Part shown: positions 24,805 to 33,173 of the stretch, one piece after another | Numbering within the stretch: position 1 is the stretch's first letter | How the letters are laid out: every line of letters begins with the position of its first letter | Origin: an uncultured Chloroflexota bacterium | GTDB lineage: Bacteria > Chloroflexota > Anaerolineae > Anaerolineales > Villigracilaceae | Direction: 5' to 3' | Length of the DNA stretch: 56,675 nucleotides | NCBI GenBank assembly: GCA_900696595.1 | Contig: CAADGT010000103.1 | Location: forward strand, 1-56,675 | Made by a program: the position numbers and the translations under genes | Notes under the pieces: generated by a model | Told to the model about the DNA's origin: nothing | The model's input: the letters and a program-made list of their open reading frames with translations, nothing else | Database searches by the model: none

Positions 24805-25689
24805 TCAATCCACGACGACTTTACTGCGGTTGAATGTGATCGTACGCGGATCATCCTCGCCCAACATGAACCCGCCAGTGAACTTGATTCCGCCAACCCA
24901 GGCGACGTAATCAATCCAGCCGGCTGGCACGTCCGCCGAGATCGTCCCGTTTACGGGATATTCATTAATCGCATTCCTCCCATCCGCCTTGGTGGTGCGC
25001 AGGGAAATATACACCTCGCCGCCGGTTTTATTCACAAGGCGCACGACCCCGCGCGCGGCGTTTCTGGGAATGCTCCCAGCGTAGGAAAGCGGCCTCGGTT
25101 CCTCGTCAGCCACAATCACCGCCGACACGGACGGCGAATAGGTCTCAACCCAGTACGGTATGTACAAGACCTGCTCGGCGTAAATGGCGTTGATATCCGC
25201 GACGCCCGGGTTTGCCGCCTTCAGGTCGTTGATCGAAACGCCGAAACTGTACGCGATGCCCGCGAACGTATCGCCCGGCTGGACGATATACGTCCCGTTC
25301 ATGACCGCTTCGGGAACCGTGTTGTAATAATTGTAGGTGTTGTACGTGTAATAGTTGTTTACCACAGACGCAGGTGTGGGCGTGACCGTCGGCGTAACCG
25401 TAACAGGGACGGGGGAAATCGTGACAACAGCGGTCGTAGGCGCGCCGTAATTCGCCCCGGGGATAGTGATGACCTGCCCTGCCGTAAGCGGTTCCTTCAA
25501 ACCGGGGTTTGCCGCAAAAATGGCGGATGCCGACGAACCGCACATAGCCGCCAGTTTTTCGACCGTATCGCCAGCCTCGACGGTGTACGCGCCGCCGCAC
25601 ACGCCTCCCGCCCGGACCTGGAGCGGAGTCAGCGCTGCGAACGTTGTCGCCGCAACGAAGAGGATCGGAATTAACATTTTTCGGAACAT
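24805..25689 (-). CDS. Secreted double-LysM protein
   Basis: The 294 residues have a signal peptide ending near V-R-A-G (about 27) and LysM 1 (Y-T-V-E-A-G-D-T-V-E-K-L-A-A-M-C, about 35-80, with Cys pairs C31/C50 that may form a disulfide). A Thr/Pro then Asn/Tyr-rich linker (Y-Y-T-Y-N-T-Y-N-Y-Y) leads to LysM 2 (Y-I-V-Q-P-G-D-T-F-A-G-I-A, about 145-190). The ~70-residue C-terminal beta domain (V-R-L-V-N-K-T-G-G-E-V-Y-I-S-L to I-T-F-N-R-S-K) is of unknown type. GGAGG lies five bases before the ATG at 25689. It likely binds peptidoglycan; no enzyme domain is present. Confidence 0.85.
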   Translation of the reverse strand: MFRKMLIPILFVAATTFAALTPLQVRAGGVCGGAYTVEAGDTVEKLAAMCGSSASAIFAANPGLKEPLTAGQVITIPGANYGAPTTAVVTISPVPVTVTPTVTPTPASVVNNYYTYNTYNYYNTVPEAVMNGTYIVQPGDTFAGIAYSFGVSINDLKAANPGVADINAIYAEQVLYIPYWVETYSPSVSAVIVADEEPRPLSYAGSIPRNAARGVVRLVNKTGGEVYISLRTTKADGRNAINEYPVNGTISADVPAGWIDYVAWVGGIKFTGGFMLGEDDPRTITFNRSKVVVD

Positions 25690-25765
25690 GCCTGCCTCCT
25701 TGCCATGGACAAATGATAAGCCAAAACGACCCTCCTGACAAACGCCCCGCGCGCCGGAAAAAGAA

Positions 25766-27061
25766 TCACCCGGCTTTTGCAACCTCTTCCACGACCTTTT
25801 GATCCAGGTCCAGAAAGGCTTCCGTAACATACGGATCGAAATGTTTCCCCGCGTCTGCGCGTATCTTTTCCCTGACCTCGGCGGCTTTGATCCCCTTGCG
25901 GTAGGGGCGGTCGGAGACCAGCGCGTCCCACACATCCACAACGGCGAAGATGCGCGCCGCAAGCGGAATGGCGTTCCCGCTCAACCTGCGCGGGTAGCCG
26001 CTCCCGTCCCATTTCTCATGATGGCAGTAGGGAATATCCAGCGCCGGGTTTAGGAATTTGATCGGGCTGAGCATCTCGAAGGCGTAAACCGGGTGCCTCT
26101 CGATGATGATCCGCTCCTCCGGAGTCAGAGGCGCAGGCTTCAGCAGGATGCTGTCCGGGATCGCCATCTTCCCGATATCGTGAAGCAAAGCGCCGCGTTC
26201 GATGTGAACGAGGCTGGTTTCGTCGAGCCCCATTTTGCGGGCGAGTTCCCCCGTCAATGCTGTGACCCGTTTTGTATGACCCTCAGTCTCTTTGTCGCGC
26301 AGGTCGAGGGCGCGCACCCAGCCTTCGAGCGTGGCTTTATAAGCCGCCTGCAATTCGGCGTTGCTTGCCTGCAAGTCGTCGAAGAGGCGGGCGTTGTCTA
26401 TCGCCACCGCCGCCTGATTTGCAAAGGTGGAGATCAACCCCAATTCCTCGTTGTGAAAGATGCCCGATTTGGCGCGGTTATCCACGTAGATCGCGCCGAT
26501 CAGGTCGTCCTTCACCTTGAGCGGGGCGCACAGAATGGAAAGCAGGTTGAGCGCCGCCACACTCGCCTGCTGCTCGAAGCGCGGGTCCTCCTGCGCGTTG
26601 GTCGTCAGGATCGCCTCTCCCTTTTCCAAAACCCGCCGCACGATGCTCCGGCTGAACGCCGAATCGTCCTCGCTGACGCGGCGGTGTTCCGTGTGGCGCG
26701 CCGTTTCCACATGAAAATCGCCGCTGGCGGCATCCTTCAACATCAGGAAGCCGTGTTCCGCTTTCATGAGCGCGATCAAGGTGTCCATCACCTCGTTCAG
26801 CACGCGCTCCCTGCCCAGCGAAGAGTTAATCACACTGCCGACCCCGGCAAGCGCCTCCATCCGCTCGCGTTCGATGTGAAAGCGCGAGCGGATGTCTTTC
26901 TTCAACTGATCCACATTCCGCACCAACTGGGTCAATTCGAGATTGATCGAAGTGACTTGCGGATTGCCGACGGCGGTCAGGTGCATCATGACCTGCATCA
27001 TCTTCTTCTGGACGGACTCGATCTCGCCGAGAATACTTTCCTCCGTGCGCACCTGGGTCAT
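25766..27061 (-). CDS. GAF-HD-GYP cyclic-di-GMP phosphodiesterase
   Basis: The 431-residue cytoplasmic protein has an N-terminal coiled coil (about 8-70), a GAF domain (about 75-225), and an HD-GYP domain with L-L-H-D-I-G-K-M-A-I-P-D and H-H-E-x-W-D-G-S-G-Y-P. The full metal and G-Y-P signature is intact, so activity against c-di-GMP is expected. GAF may bind a small ligand or sense redox state. It lies 36 bp after the dCTP deaminase stop and 76 bp before the LysM gene, all on one strand, so the three may be cotranscribed. There is no response-regulator domain. Confidence 0.92.
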   Translation of the reverse strand: MTQVRTEESILGEIESVQKKMMQVMMHLTAVGNPQVTSINLELTQLVRNVDQLKKDIRSRFHIERERMEALAGVGSVINSSLGRERVLNEVMDTLIALMKAEHGFLMLKDAASGDFHVETARHTEHRRVSEDDSAFSRSIVRRVLEKGEAILTTNAQEDPRFEQQASVAALNLLSILCAPLKVKDDLIGAIYVDNRAKSGIFHNEELGLISTFANQAAVAIDNARLFDDLQASNAELQAAYKATLEGWVRALDLRDKETEGHTKRVTALTGELARKMGLDETSLVHIERGALLHDIGKMAIPDSILLKPAPLTPEERIIIERHPVYAFEMLSPIKFLNPALDIPYCHHEKWDGSGYPRRLSGNAIPLAARIFAVVDVWDALVSDRPYRKGIKAAEVREKIRADAGKHFDPYVTEAFLDLDQKVVEEVAKAG

Positions 27062-27097
27062 GGCGTTGCTCCTGATTCTGCGGATTCTATTCCGGCT

Positions 27098-27652
27098 TCA
27101 AACTTTTGGCAGGACGATGGATTGCTGGTTTTGATATTTCCCCTTTTTATCGGCGTAAGAAACTTCACATTCCTCGTCCGCCTCGAAGAATAATACCTGC
27201 GCCAACCCTTCGTTGGCGTAGATCTTGGCGGGTAACGGGGTGGTGTTGGAGATTTCGAGGGTGACGTACCCTTCCCATTCCGGCTCGAAAGGAGTCACGT
27301 TCACTATGATTCCGCACCTGGCGTACGTTGACTTTCCCAAACAAACCGTCAGAACCTTGCGCGGGATGCGGAAATATTCCACCGTGCGCGCCAGCGCGAA
27401 CGAATTGGGCGGCACAATGCACACCTCCCCCTTGAAATCCACCATTGAACTCGTATCGAAATGCTTCGGGTCCACGGTGGCGGAGAATACATTCGTAAAA
27501 ATCTTGAACTCGTCCGCCACGCGCACATCGTACCCATACGACGAGACGCCGTAGGAGATCACCCCGTCCCTCACCTGCCTGTCCACGAACGGTTCGATCA
27601 TGCCGCGCTCCAGCGCCATCCTGCGTATCCAATGATCGGGTTTCAAGCCCAT
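27098..27652 (-). CDS. dcd: dCTP deaminase
   Basis: The 184-residue protein is typical of Dcd. It has [12 protein letters not shown] near residue 35, G-K-S-T-Y-A-R-C-G with the catalytic Arg, V-T-L-E-I-S-N with the catalytic Glu, and a nucleotide-binding C-terminal G-K-Y-Q-N-Q. It converts dCTP to dUTP and ammonia on the way to dTMP. AGGAGC precedes the ATG at 27652. Length and motifs fit the mono-functional enzyme; the dUTPase-bifunctional variant cannot be excluded from sequence alone. It diverges from the DUF1684 gene. Confidence 0.96.
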   Translation of the reverse strand: MGLKPDHWIRRMALERGMIEPFVDRQVRDGVISYGVSSYGYDVRVADEFKIFTNVFSATVDPKHFDTSSMVDFKGEVCIVPPNSFALARTVEYFRIPRKVLTVCLGKSTYARCGIIVNVTPFEPEWEGYVTLEISNTTPLPAKIYANEGLAQVLFFEADEECEVSYADKKGKYQNQQSIVLPKV

Positions 27653-27700
27653 GCTCTGCTCCTTGAAGTTTTTTTCATTTTATCAAAAATGCAAGTTCGC

Positions 27701-27728
27701 TGTTCATCCGAAATCTCTTTGATATAAT
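27701..27728 (+). promoter_or_regulatory. Leaderless-type promoter for the DUF1684 gene
   Basis: A perfect TATAAT (27723-27728) ends seven bases before the ATG at 27736, so transcription should start on the A of the start codon. The -35 is poor (TGTTCA, 27701-27706). No Shine-Dalgarno is present. Confidence 0.6.
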
Positions 27729-27735
27729 TTTTGAC

Positions 27736-28563
27736 ATGACAGAGAAAACCTACCGCCAGATGATCAACGACTGGCGCCGGGAGCGCGACGAAAACATCCG
27801 CAAGGAGAACAGTTGGCTCGCCCTCGCCGGTTTATACTGGTTGAAACTCGGCAAAAATCGCTTCGGTTCGGGGGCGAATAACGAAATTGAACTTCCGTCG
27901 CGCATTCCTGCGAGCGTCGGTTACTTCGAGTATAACGGCAGGTCGGTCTCTCTGCGCGTAGACCCGGGTCAAAAGGTGACCGTCGGCGATAAACCCGTTG
28001 ACTTTGCCGTACTCCAATCCGATATTTCCGAAAACCCCAGTTTCGTCAAACTCGAAGGGATACAGATGGTCGTCATCCAGCGCGGCAACCGGACGGGAAT
28101 CCGCATCTGGGATAACCAGACGGAAAGACGCGCCTCTTTCCCCGCCCGAACCTGGTACGACATTGACGAGGCTTTTCGCGTCCCCGCAGTTTTTACCGCT
28201 TACGACAGACCAAAGGTCGCCTATTTCCCCGACCTGACAGGGGAGAAATCCGAATTTCCGGTGGAGGGATATGTAACCTTTGAGTTCGCCGGGAATACTC
28301 ACAGGCTCGACATCAACAAGGAAAGCGACGGCTCTTTCTTCCTCCGCTTTTGGGACCCCGCCAGCGAGAGCGAAACCTATCCGACGGGACGCTATCTCGT
28401 CGCCGATGTCGAACCGGACGGGAGAATGTTCCTCGACTTCAACAAGGCCTACAACCCCCCGTGCGCTTTTACAGACTTTGCCACCTGCGTCTTTGCCCCC
28501 GAACAGAACCGCCTCGATTTCAAGGTCGTGGCGGGGGAGACATACCGCAGGGACGAACCTTAG
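27736..28563 (+). CDS. DUF1684 family protein
   Basis: The 275-residue protein matches DUF1684. It opens with W-R-x-E-R-D-E-x-I-R-x-E-N-S-W-L-A-L-A-G-L-Y-W-L and ends with D-F-N-K-A-Y-N-P-P-C-A-F-T, T-C-V-F-A-P-E-Q-N-R-L and V-A-G-E. The family is widespread and uncharacterised; the conserved Cys pair and Asp/Tyr residues in the C-terminal half might form a site. There is no signal peptide. It is expressed from its own promoter, with the start codon directly after the -10 box. It converges with the ECF operon. Confidence 0.88.
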   Translation: MTEKTYRQMINDWRRERDENIRKENSWLALAGLYWLKLGKNRFGSGANNEIELPSRIPASVGYFEYNGRSVSLRVDPGQKVTVGDKPVDFAVLQSDISENPSFVKLEGIQMVVIQRGNRTGIRIWDNQTERRASFPARTWYDIDEAFRVPAVFTAYDRPKVAYFPDLTGEKSEFPVEGYVTFEFAGNTHRLDINKESDGSFFLRFWDPASESETYPTGRYLVADVEPDGRMFLDFNKAYNPPCAFTDFATCVFAPEQNRLDFKVVAGETYRRDEP

Positions 28564-28672
28564 CGCGCGCCGTCTTGTTTTACCATCGGCGCTTCACGGA
28601 AGCGCGTAATCAGCGTTCTCTTACGCCGCCAGGGAGGCGCGCAGATTATGCGGAGTTTTCGCGATCCGCCGA

Positions 28673-29512
28673 CTACACAAACGGATTATAAAAACGGCCA
28701 TGGTTGACGAAAACCGATACGTATACCGTTCCAATCGTAATCAACGCCGAGACGGCCAGGGCGACATAATCGGCGCGGGCAAATTTTCGAGACGTGTACC
28801 ATGTGCGGGTGTCGTTTTTTGAAAAGCCGCGCAAATCCATTGCGTTGCTGATCGTTTCAACTCGTTCGAGCGATAAAAAGATCAGCGGAATGAGGATCAA
28901 GAGGGAGTTTTTAAATCTATCGGCGAATTTTGCCTTGTGGGAAAGCTCCAGCCCGCGCGCCTGCTGCGCCTGACTGATATCGTGATATTCGCGCTGCATG
29001 TCGGGGAAGTAGCGCAGAGTCAACGCCACGGCGAAGGCCGCCTTGTAATTGACCCCGATCCTGTTCAAGGAGGAAGCAAATTCGCTCGGGTTTGTCGTCA
29101 GCAGAAAGATGATCCCAAACGGAATCACCGAAAAATACTTGAAAAATTTAGTTATTTGATAGAAGATCTGCTCCCATGTCAACTTATACCCGCCGTATAA
29201 ATTGACGATGTTGTGCCGCGAGCCGTAAATTTTTACGCCCTCCTCGGGGGAAAAGAAAAAGGAAATGATCGCGTTGGCGACCACAAAGACAAGCACATAA
29301 ACGATCATCGCGCGAATTTGCGAAAAGCGGATCTGCGAAAGACGCAGAATTGCGACCGAAAAGATCATCACTGCAAATATGACGCGAATATCATAGGAGA
29401 ACATCACCGCAAAGGTCAGCAGGAGAAAGCAGATCAATTTGGTCAACCCGGAAAGCCGATGAACCGGGGTGTCTGCGGTGTTATAGGAAAAGAGTTTCAT
29501 TTTGGCGTTCAT
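28673..29512 (-). CDS. ecfT: ECF transporter transmembrane protein EcfT
   Basis: The 279 residues hold five to six hydrophobic helices and both coupling-helix motifs of EcfT: A-Q-Q-A-R-G-L-E (about 188) and A-M-D-L-R-G-F (about 228). These contact the two ATPases. The ATG at 29512 overlaps the EcfA stop (ATGA). The frame is open to 29926, but the extra N terminus is read from the ATPase gene in another frame. EcfT links the ATPase pair to the substrate-binding S component in the membrane. Confidence 0.9.
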   Translation of the reverse strand: MNAKMKLFSYNTADTPVHRLSGLTKLICFLLLTFAVMFSYDIRVIFAVMIFSVAILRLSQIRFSQIRAMIVYVLVFVVANAIISFFFSPEEGVKIYGSRHNIVNLYGGYKLTWEQIFYQITKFFKYFSVIPFGIIFLLTTNPSEFASSLNRIGVNYKAAFAVALTLRYFPDMQREYHDISQAQQARGLELSHKAKFADRFKNSLLILIPLIFLSLERVETISNAMDLRGFSKNDTRTWYTSRKFARADYVALAVSALITIGTVYVSVFVNHGRFYNPFV

Positions 29513-31218
29513 CGCGCCTTCAACCGCCTTTCGTAATCTATAAACCCCTGCACAAAGCGCGCGCCGCCCTCGATGCCGGACAACCGGGAAAGTTGAAACA
29601 GGGATGTTTCCTTCAGATTCGCCTCCTCGATCACGCGCGAATCGGTAAGCGCCATGGAAGCCGTCGTGTCGGCAATCATCCTGCCGCCGGAGAGGACAAT
29701 CGCGCGCGGCGTGTATTCCAGCATCAAATGCATGTCGTGCGTGATCAGGATGATGGTGACGTCCAATTTGTTGATCTCCACCAAAAACTCCATGATCTCG
29801 GTGTAATGACGGAAATCCTGCCCGGCGGTTGGCTCGTCCAGGATGAGGATTTTCGGCTCCAGCGCGAGGATCGAAGCGATTGTTACGCGCTTTTTCTGTC
29901 CGAAACTCAGCGCCGAGATGGGCCAATCCTTAAACGGGGATAAACCGCAAATGTTAAGCGCTTTCTCCACCCGCCCTGTAATCTGCTCTTCGGGGATGTT
30001 CCTCAACCGCAACCCCAGCGCAACCTCGTCGCGGATCATCGGCTTCGAGATCATCTGATTGGGATTCTGCATCACCAGACCGATGATTTCAGCGCGCTCC
30101 TTGATTGACTTCTCGCGGATATTTTCTCCCTTATAAAATATTGCGCCCCGATCCTCCTTCTCGAAACCACACAGCAATTTCGACAGGGTGGACTTCCCGG
30201 CGCCGTTTCTGCCGACGATCGAGACCATTTCACCTTCGCGAATATCGAAATTAATATCGTTTAAAACCGGGCGCAGGCCGTCGTAGGAAAAGGAAACATT
30301 TTCCATCTTCAAAACGGACGGTTTGGCGTATTCGCGCCTTTCGAGGGGAATGGCGTTGTACCACGCCGCCAGCGCTTCCCGGGCGCGATCAACTTGCAGC
30401 GTTGCAATATGCCCGGGCCGCATATCGCTCGCGACTTTAACGCCCGCGTACTTTAACGCGGTCACATACAACGGTTCTCGAATCCCATTCTCCGTCAAAA
30501 GCGGCGAAGAAACAAGGTCGTGCGGATTTTTGTCGGCTATGATCCTGCCATCGTTGATCAAAATGACGCGGTCAATTCCCCGATGCAGCGCGTCTTCCAG
30601 GCGGTGCTCGATAATGATGATCGTTTTTTGAGATTTCTTGTGCAGTTCGTCTATGATCTCGATTGCGGCTTTCCCGGTGGCGGGGTCCAGATTGGCAAGC
30701 GGCTCGTCAAATAGCAGAATGTCCACGTCGTCAATCATCACCCCGGCGAGCGAGACGCGCTGTTTTTGCCCGCCGGAAAGTTCAAATGGGGACGACCCCA
30801 ATAAATTTTGCATATCCACCATTGCGGCCGCCTTCTTCACCCGTTCGCGCATTTCGGCGGTTGGAACATTATCGTTTTCGAGCGCAAAGGCAATGTCCTC
30901 CCCGGCGGTCAAGCCTACAAATTGCGCGTCGGTATCCTGTAATACCGTGCCGACCATCTTTGATAATTTGAAAATATTCTGCTCCCGGGTTTCCACGCCG
31001 TTGATCTTCAGACTTCCCCGCATATCCCCCTTATAAGCGAACGGAATCAAACCATTGAGGCAATGCCCCAGCGTGCTTTTCCCGCTGCCGCTTGGACCCA
31101 CGATCAGAATTTTCTCGCCGCGGTAAATTTTCAGGTTGATGCGATTGAGAGTCGGCTCAGCCTGGCTGAAGTATTGAAACGAAAAATCCTGAAACTCGAT
31201 AACAACCCGTTCGTCCAT
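29509..31218 (-). CDS. Fused tandem EcfA-type ABC ATPase
   Basis: The 569 residues join two ATPase domains. The first (1-260) has G-P-S-G-S-G-K-S-T, L-S-G-G-Q-K-Q-R and L-L-F-D-E-P. The second (about 300-540) has G-R-N-G-A-G-K-S-T, a variant signature L-S-F-G-Q-K-K-R and L-I-L-D-E-P. The two stand for EcfA and EcfA' in one chain, as in YkoD-like proteins. The ATG at 31218 aligns with the domain start; the open frame up to 31623 is antisense-like DNA of the S-component gene. The Shine-Dalgarno is weak (GGGATCA). A perfect hairpin lies just upstream. Confidence 0.92.
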   Translation of the reverse strand: MDERVVIEFQDFSFQYFSQAEPTLNRINLKIYRGEKILIVGPSGSGKSTLGHCLNGLIPFAYKGDMRGSLKINGVETREQNIFKLSKMVGTVLQDTDAQFVGLTAGEDIAFALENDNVPTAEMRERVKKAAAMVDMQNLLGSSPFELSGGQKQRVSLAGVMIDDVDILLFDEPLANLDPATGKAAIEIIDELHKKSQKTIIIIEHRLEDALHRGIDRVILINDGRIIADKNPHDLVSSPLLTENGIREPLYVTALKYAGVKVASDMRPGHIATLQVDRAREALAAWYNAIPLERREYAKPSVLKMENVSFSYDGLRPVLNDINFDIREGEMVSIVGRNGAGKSTLSKLLCGFEKEDRGAIFYKGENIREKSIKERAEIIGLVMQNPNQMISKPMIRDEVALGLRLRNIPEEQITGRVEKALNICGLSPFKDWPISALSFGQKKRVTIASILALEPKILILDEPTAGQDFRHYTEIMEFLVEINKLDVTIILITHDMHLMLEYTPRAIVLSGGRMIADTTASMALTDSRVIEEANLKETSLFQLSRLSGIEGGARFVQGFIDYERRLKAR

Positions 31219-31241
31219 GAATGTGATCCCGGAAATTACAA

Positions 31242-31271
31242 CACAAGGCTGTTGAAACCAACAGCCTTGTG
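31242..31271 (-). promoter_or_regulatory. Intercistronic 13-bp perfect hairpin
   Basis: CACAAGGCTGTTG (31242-31254) and CAACAGCCTTGTG (31259-31271) pair perfectly over a four-base loop, between the S component and the ATPase. The tail on the minus strand (TTGTAATTT) is weak for a terminator. An attenuator or RNA-processing stem that sets different subunit levels is plausible. Confidence 0.6.
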
Positions 31272-31298
31272 CGACAGAGTCGAAACGGATATATAAGC

Positions 31299-31856
31299 CT
31301 AACCTTTGCTCAGGCTGCCCTTCTTTGCGCGCGTCGCGGCGTAGGCGATCAGGAGAAGCGTGCCGATCACGCCGGCGCTGATAGTGTTCATGATCGCGGC
31401 GGTTATGCCCTGGGTAAAGACCAGGTTGACGGGTTCCTGGTAGATGAGAATATCCAACACCGGCGCAACAACGACCCACGCGACGACGTTGCCAATTGCC
31501 TGTATTACATTGAAAGTGACGATGTCCCTGGTTTTGAATTCGCCTTCTTCCACTTTCGTGCGTTTGTAGGCAAAACCAAAAATAAAACCGGAAACGCCGC
31601 TGGCAATCACCCAACTCCACCATGGGGAGCCGTACTGGAGCGCGTCGCTGAGCGCGTGACCGATGAAGGCGATCAGCGCGCCAGCAATCGGACCGAACAA
31701 TGTGGCGAAGAACGCGCTCAGACCGTAGGCGGTCTGAAAACTTGTCTCCGGCACGGGCGAAGGGACTTTGACATACATGAACAGCAGGGTAAAGATGGCC
31801 GCCCCCAAACCGGTGGCTACGATCGTTCGGGTATTGACTTTGAAATGATCCTTCAT
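31299..31856 (-). CDS. ECF transporter S component, UPF0397-like
   Basis: The 185 residues have five to six helices and the UPF0397-type blocks M-K-D-H-F-K-V-N-T, G-L-G-A-A-I-F, P-V-P-E-T-S-F-Q, F-G-P-I-A-G-A-L-I-A-F-I-G-H-A-L-S-D and W-W-S-W-V-I-A-S-G. The S component binds the vitamin or other micronutrient in the membrane and docks on EcfT. The substrate of this family is not established to my knowledge, and no riboswitch is visible to indicate it. AAGGAG precedes the ATG. It is the first gene of the S-EcfAA-EcfT operon. Confidence 0.87.
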   Translation of the reverse strand: MKDHFKVNTRTIVATGLGAAIFTLLFMYVKVPSPVPETSFQTAYGLSAFFATLFGPIAGALIAFIGHALSDALQYGSPWWSWVIASGVSGFIFGFAYKRTKVEEGEFKTRDIVTFNVIQAIGNVVAWVVVAPVLDILIYQEPVNLVFTQGITAAIMNTISAGVIGTLLLIAYAATRAKKGSLSKG

Positions 31857-31892
31857 CTCTTTTCTCCTTCTTGAAATTTGAGTTTCAAATCT

Positions 31893-32012
31893 GATTACCC
31901 TGCGCTCTTAAAGTCGGGACGCGGACGAACGCGGAAAACTTGGATTTAGGGCATTTTTTTCAGGCGATTTGTCAAAAAATCTGCGTTCATCAAAACAAAG
32001 TATTAGGTAATC
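31893..32012. repeat. Palindromic element, family A, copy 2
   Basis: It starts GATTACC and ends GGTAATC like the copy at 897-1034, sharing CGCTCTTAAA, GGACGCGGACGA and TTGTCAAAAAA blocks, but lacks part of the right arm. It lies in the 5' leader of the ECF operon, between promoter and start codon. Confidence 0.75.
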
Positions 32013-32018
32013 GAGTTA

Positions 32019-32046
32019 ATTTTACATAGTTTGCGAAAAAAATCAA
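32019..32046 (-). promoter_or_regulatory. Promoter of the ECF operon overlapping the thrC stop
   Basis: On the minus strand TTGATT (32041-32046), a 16-bp spacer and TAAAAT (32019-32024). The -35 overlaps the last codons of thrC. The transcript would carry the family A element as leader RNA. Confidence 0.5.
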
Positions 32047-33074
32047 CCGACCGCGTCAACCAGCGCCTCATATTCGGCTGGAATGACCCGCGGGGTTGTG
32101 AATGATTCTGTGATGATGGATGGGTCCTTCATCCCGTGACCGGTGCAAACAACGACGACTCTTTTGCCCTTCGCCTCGATCTTGTGTTGAGTTGTTTCCG
32201 CGACCAAGCCGGCGAAGCCCGCCGCCGAAGCCGGTTCCACCCACACGCCCTCCGTGGCGAGGGTTTTCTGCGCCTCCAGAATTTGCGCGTCGGATACGGC
32301 GATGATGCCCCCATTGGATTCATGCGCCGCTTCCAGCGCCTGCTCTCCCCGCGCCGGTTTTCCGATGCGGATTGCTGTTGCGACCGTCTCAGGCTTCTCG
32401 ATCGGATGCCCCAGCACAAGCGGAGCCGCGCCCTTCGCCTGCACGCCGAGGATGCGGGGGAGCCCTTTTCCGTATTGCTTGAACCCCGCCCAGTAGGATG
32501 TGATGTTCCCCGCATTCCCCACAGGCAGACAGAGCCAGTCCGGCGCGGCGTCAAGCGCGTCGCAAATCTCGAACGCGGATGTTTTCTGTCCTTCGATGCG
32601 GTAGGGGTTGATCGAATTGACCAGCGCGATCGGGGTCTTTTGAGTGATCTCGACCACCAACGCAAGCGCATCGTCGAAGGAACCTTGGATTTGAATCACT
32701 TCCGCGCCATAAGCAATGGCCCCGGCGAGTTTTCCGACGGCAACCTTTCCCTCAGGGATCAGCACAATGGAGCGCAACCCGGCGCGGGCGGCGTAGGCGG
32801 CGGCGGAGGCGGCGGTGTTGCCCGTCGAGGCGCAGATGACTGTCTTCGCGCCGCGTCCCAGGGATTCGCTGATGGCGGCGGTCATGCCGCGGTCTTTGAA
32901 CGAGCCGGTGGGGTTCAGTCCCTCGAATTTGACGAATAACTCACAGCCGAGTTCGCGCCCTAAACGCGGCATGGGGACGAGGGGCGTGTTGCCTTCGAGC
33001 AACGTGACCGTTTGTGAGTGGGCGGGGAGGTCGAGATATTGTTTGTAGCGGTGGATCAATCCGTGATAGATCAT
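32043..33074 (-). CDS. thrC: Threonine synthase
   Basis: The 343-residue PLP enzyme carries the short (type 2, plant/archaeal-like) threonine synthase pattern: E-G-N-T-P-L (27-32), the PLP lysine in G-S-F-K60-D-R-G-M, A-S-T-G-N-T-A-A-S and G-N-A-G-N-I-T. It converts O-phosphohomoserine to threonine. The ATG at 33074 has AGGAG eight bases upstream; an ATG at 33137 gives an unrelated extension. It is divergent from homoserine kinase, the preceding enzyme in the pathway, so both steps are encoded together. Confidence 0.96.
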   Translation of the reverse strand: MIYHGLIHRYKQYLDLPAHSQTVTLLEGNTPLVPMPRLGRELGCELFVKFEGLNPTGSFKDRGMTAAISESLGRGAKTVICASTGNTAASAAAYAARAGLRSIVLIPEGKVAVGKLAGAIAYGAEVIQIQGSFDDALALVVEITQKTPIALVNSINPYRIEGQKTSAFEICDALDAAPDWLCLPVGNAGNITSYWAGFKQYGKGLPRILGVQAKGAAPLVLGHPIEKPETVATAIRIGKPARGEQALEAAHESNGGIIAVSDAQILEAQKTLATEGVWVEPASAAGFAGLVAETTQHKIEAKGKRVVVVCTGHGMKDPSIITESFTTPRVIPAEYEALVDAVG

Positions 33075-33099
33075 TAGCGCTCCTGGCGAGAAACGGACT

Positions 33100-33140
33100 C
33101 GAAAGTCTTCTGACTTTCGGGCAATGATGAGAGTCATTGC
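33100..33140. repeat. Two adjacent hairpins in the thrC leader, family G plus one
   Basis: CGAAAGTC-TTCT-GACTTTCG (33100-33119, perfect 8 bp) is directly followed by GCAATGA-TGAGAG-TCATTGC (33121-33140, 7 bp). They would lie in the 5' leader of thrC. No leader peptide rich in Thr or Ile codons is evident. Confidence 0.6.
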
Positions 33141-33166
33141 GCTCCAAAATTTGCCCCGATTATAAT
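33137..33166 (+). promoter_or_regulatory. Leaderless-type promoter for thrB
   Basis: TTGCGC (33137-33142), an 18-bp spacer and a perfect TATAAT (33161-33166) end seven bases before the ATG at 33174. The ATG at 33165 lies inside the -10 box, so it cannot be the start on this transcript. Confidence 0.65.
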
Positions 33167-33173
33167 GTCCCGC

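Noticed and set aside
29513..29926. N-terminal extension of EcfT
   Set aside because: It overlaps the ATPase gene in another frame and shows no membrane or family features; the ATGA overlap gives the start.
31857..32042. Vitamin riboswitch in front of the ECF S component
   Set aside because: The leader is occupied by the family A element; no thiamine, riboflavin, cobalamin or queuosine aptamer landmarks are visible.
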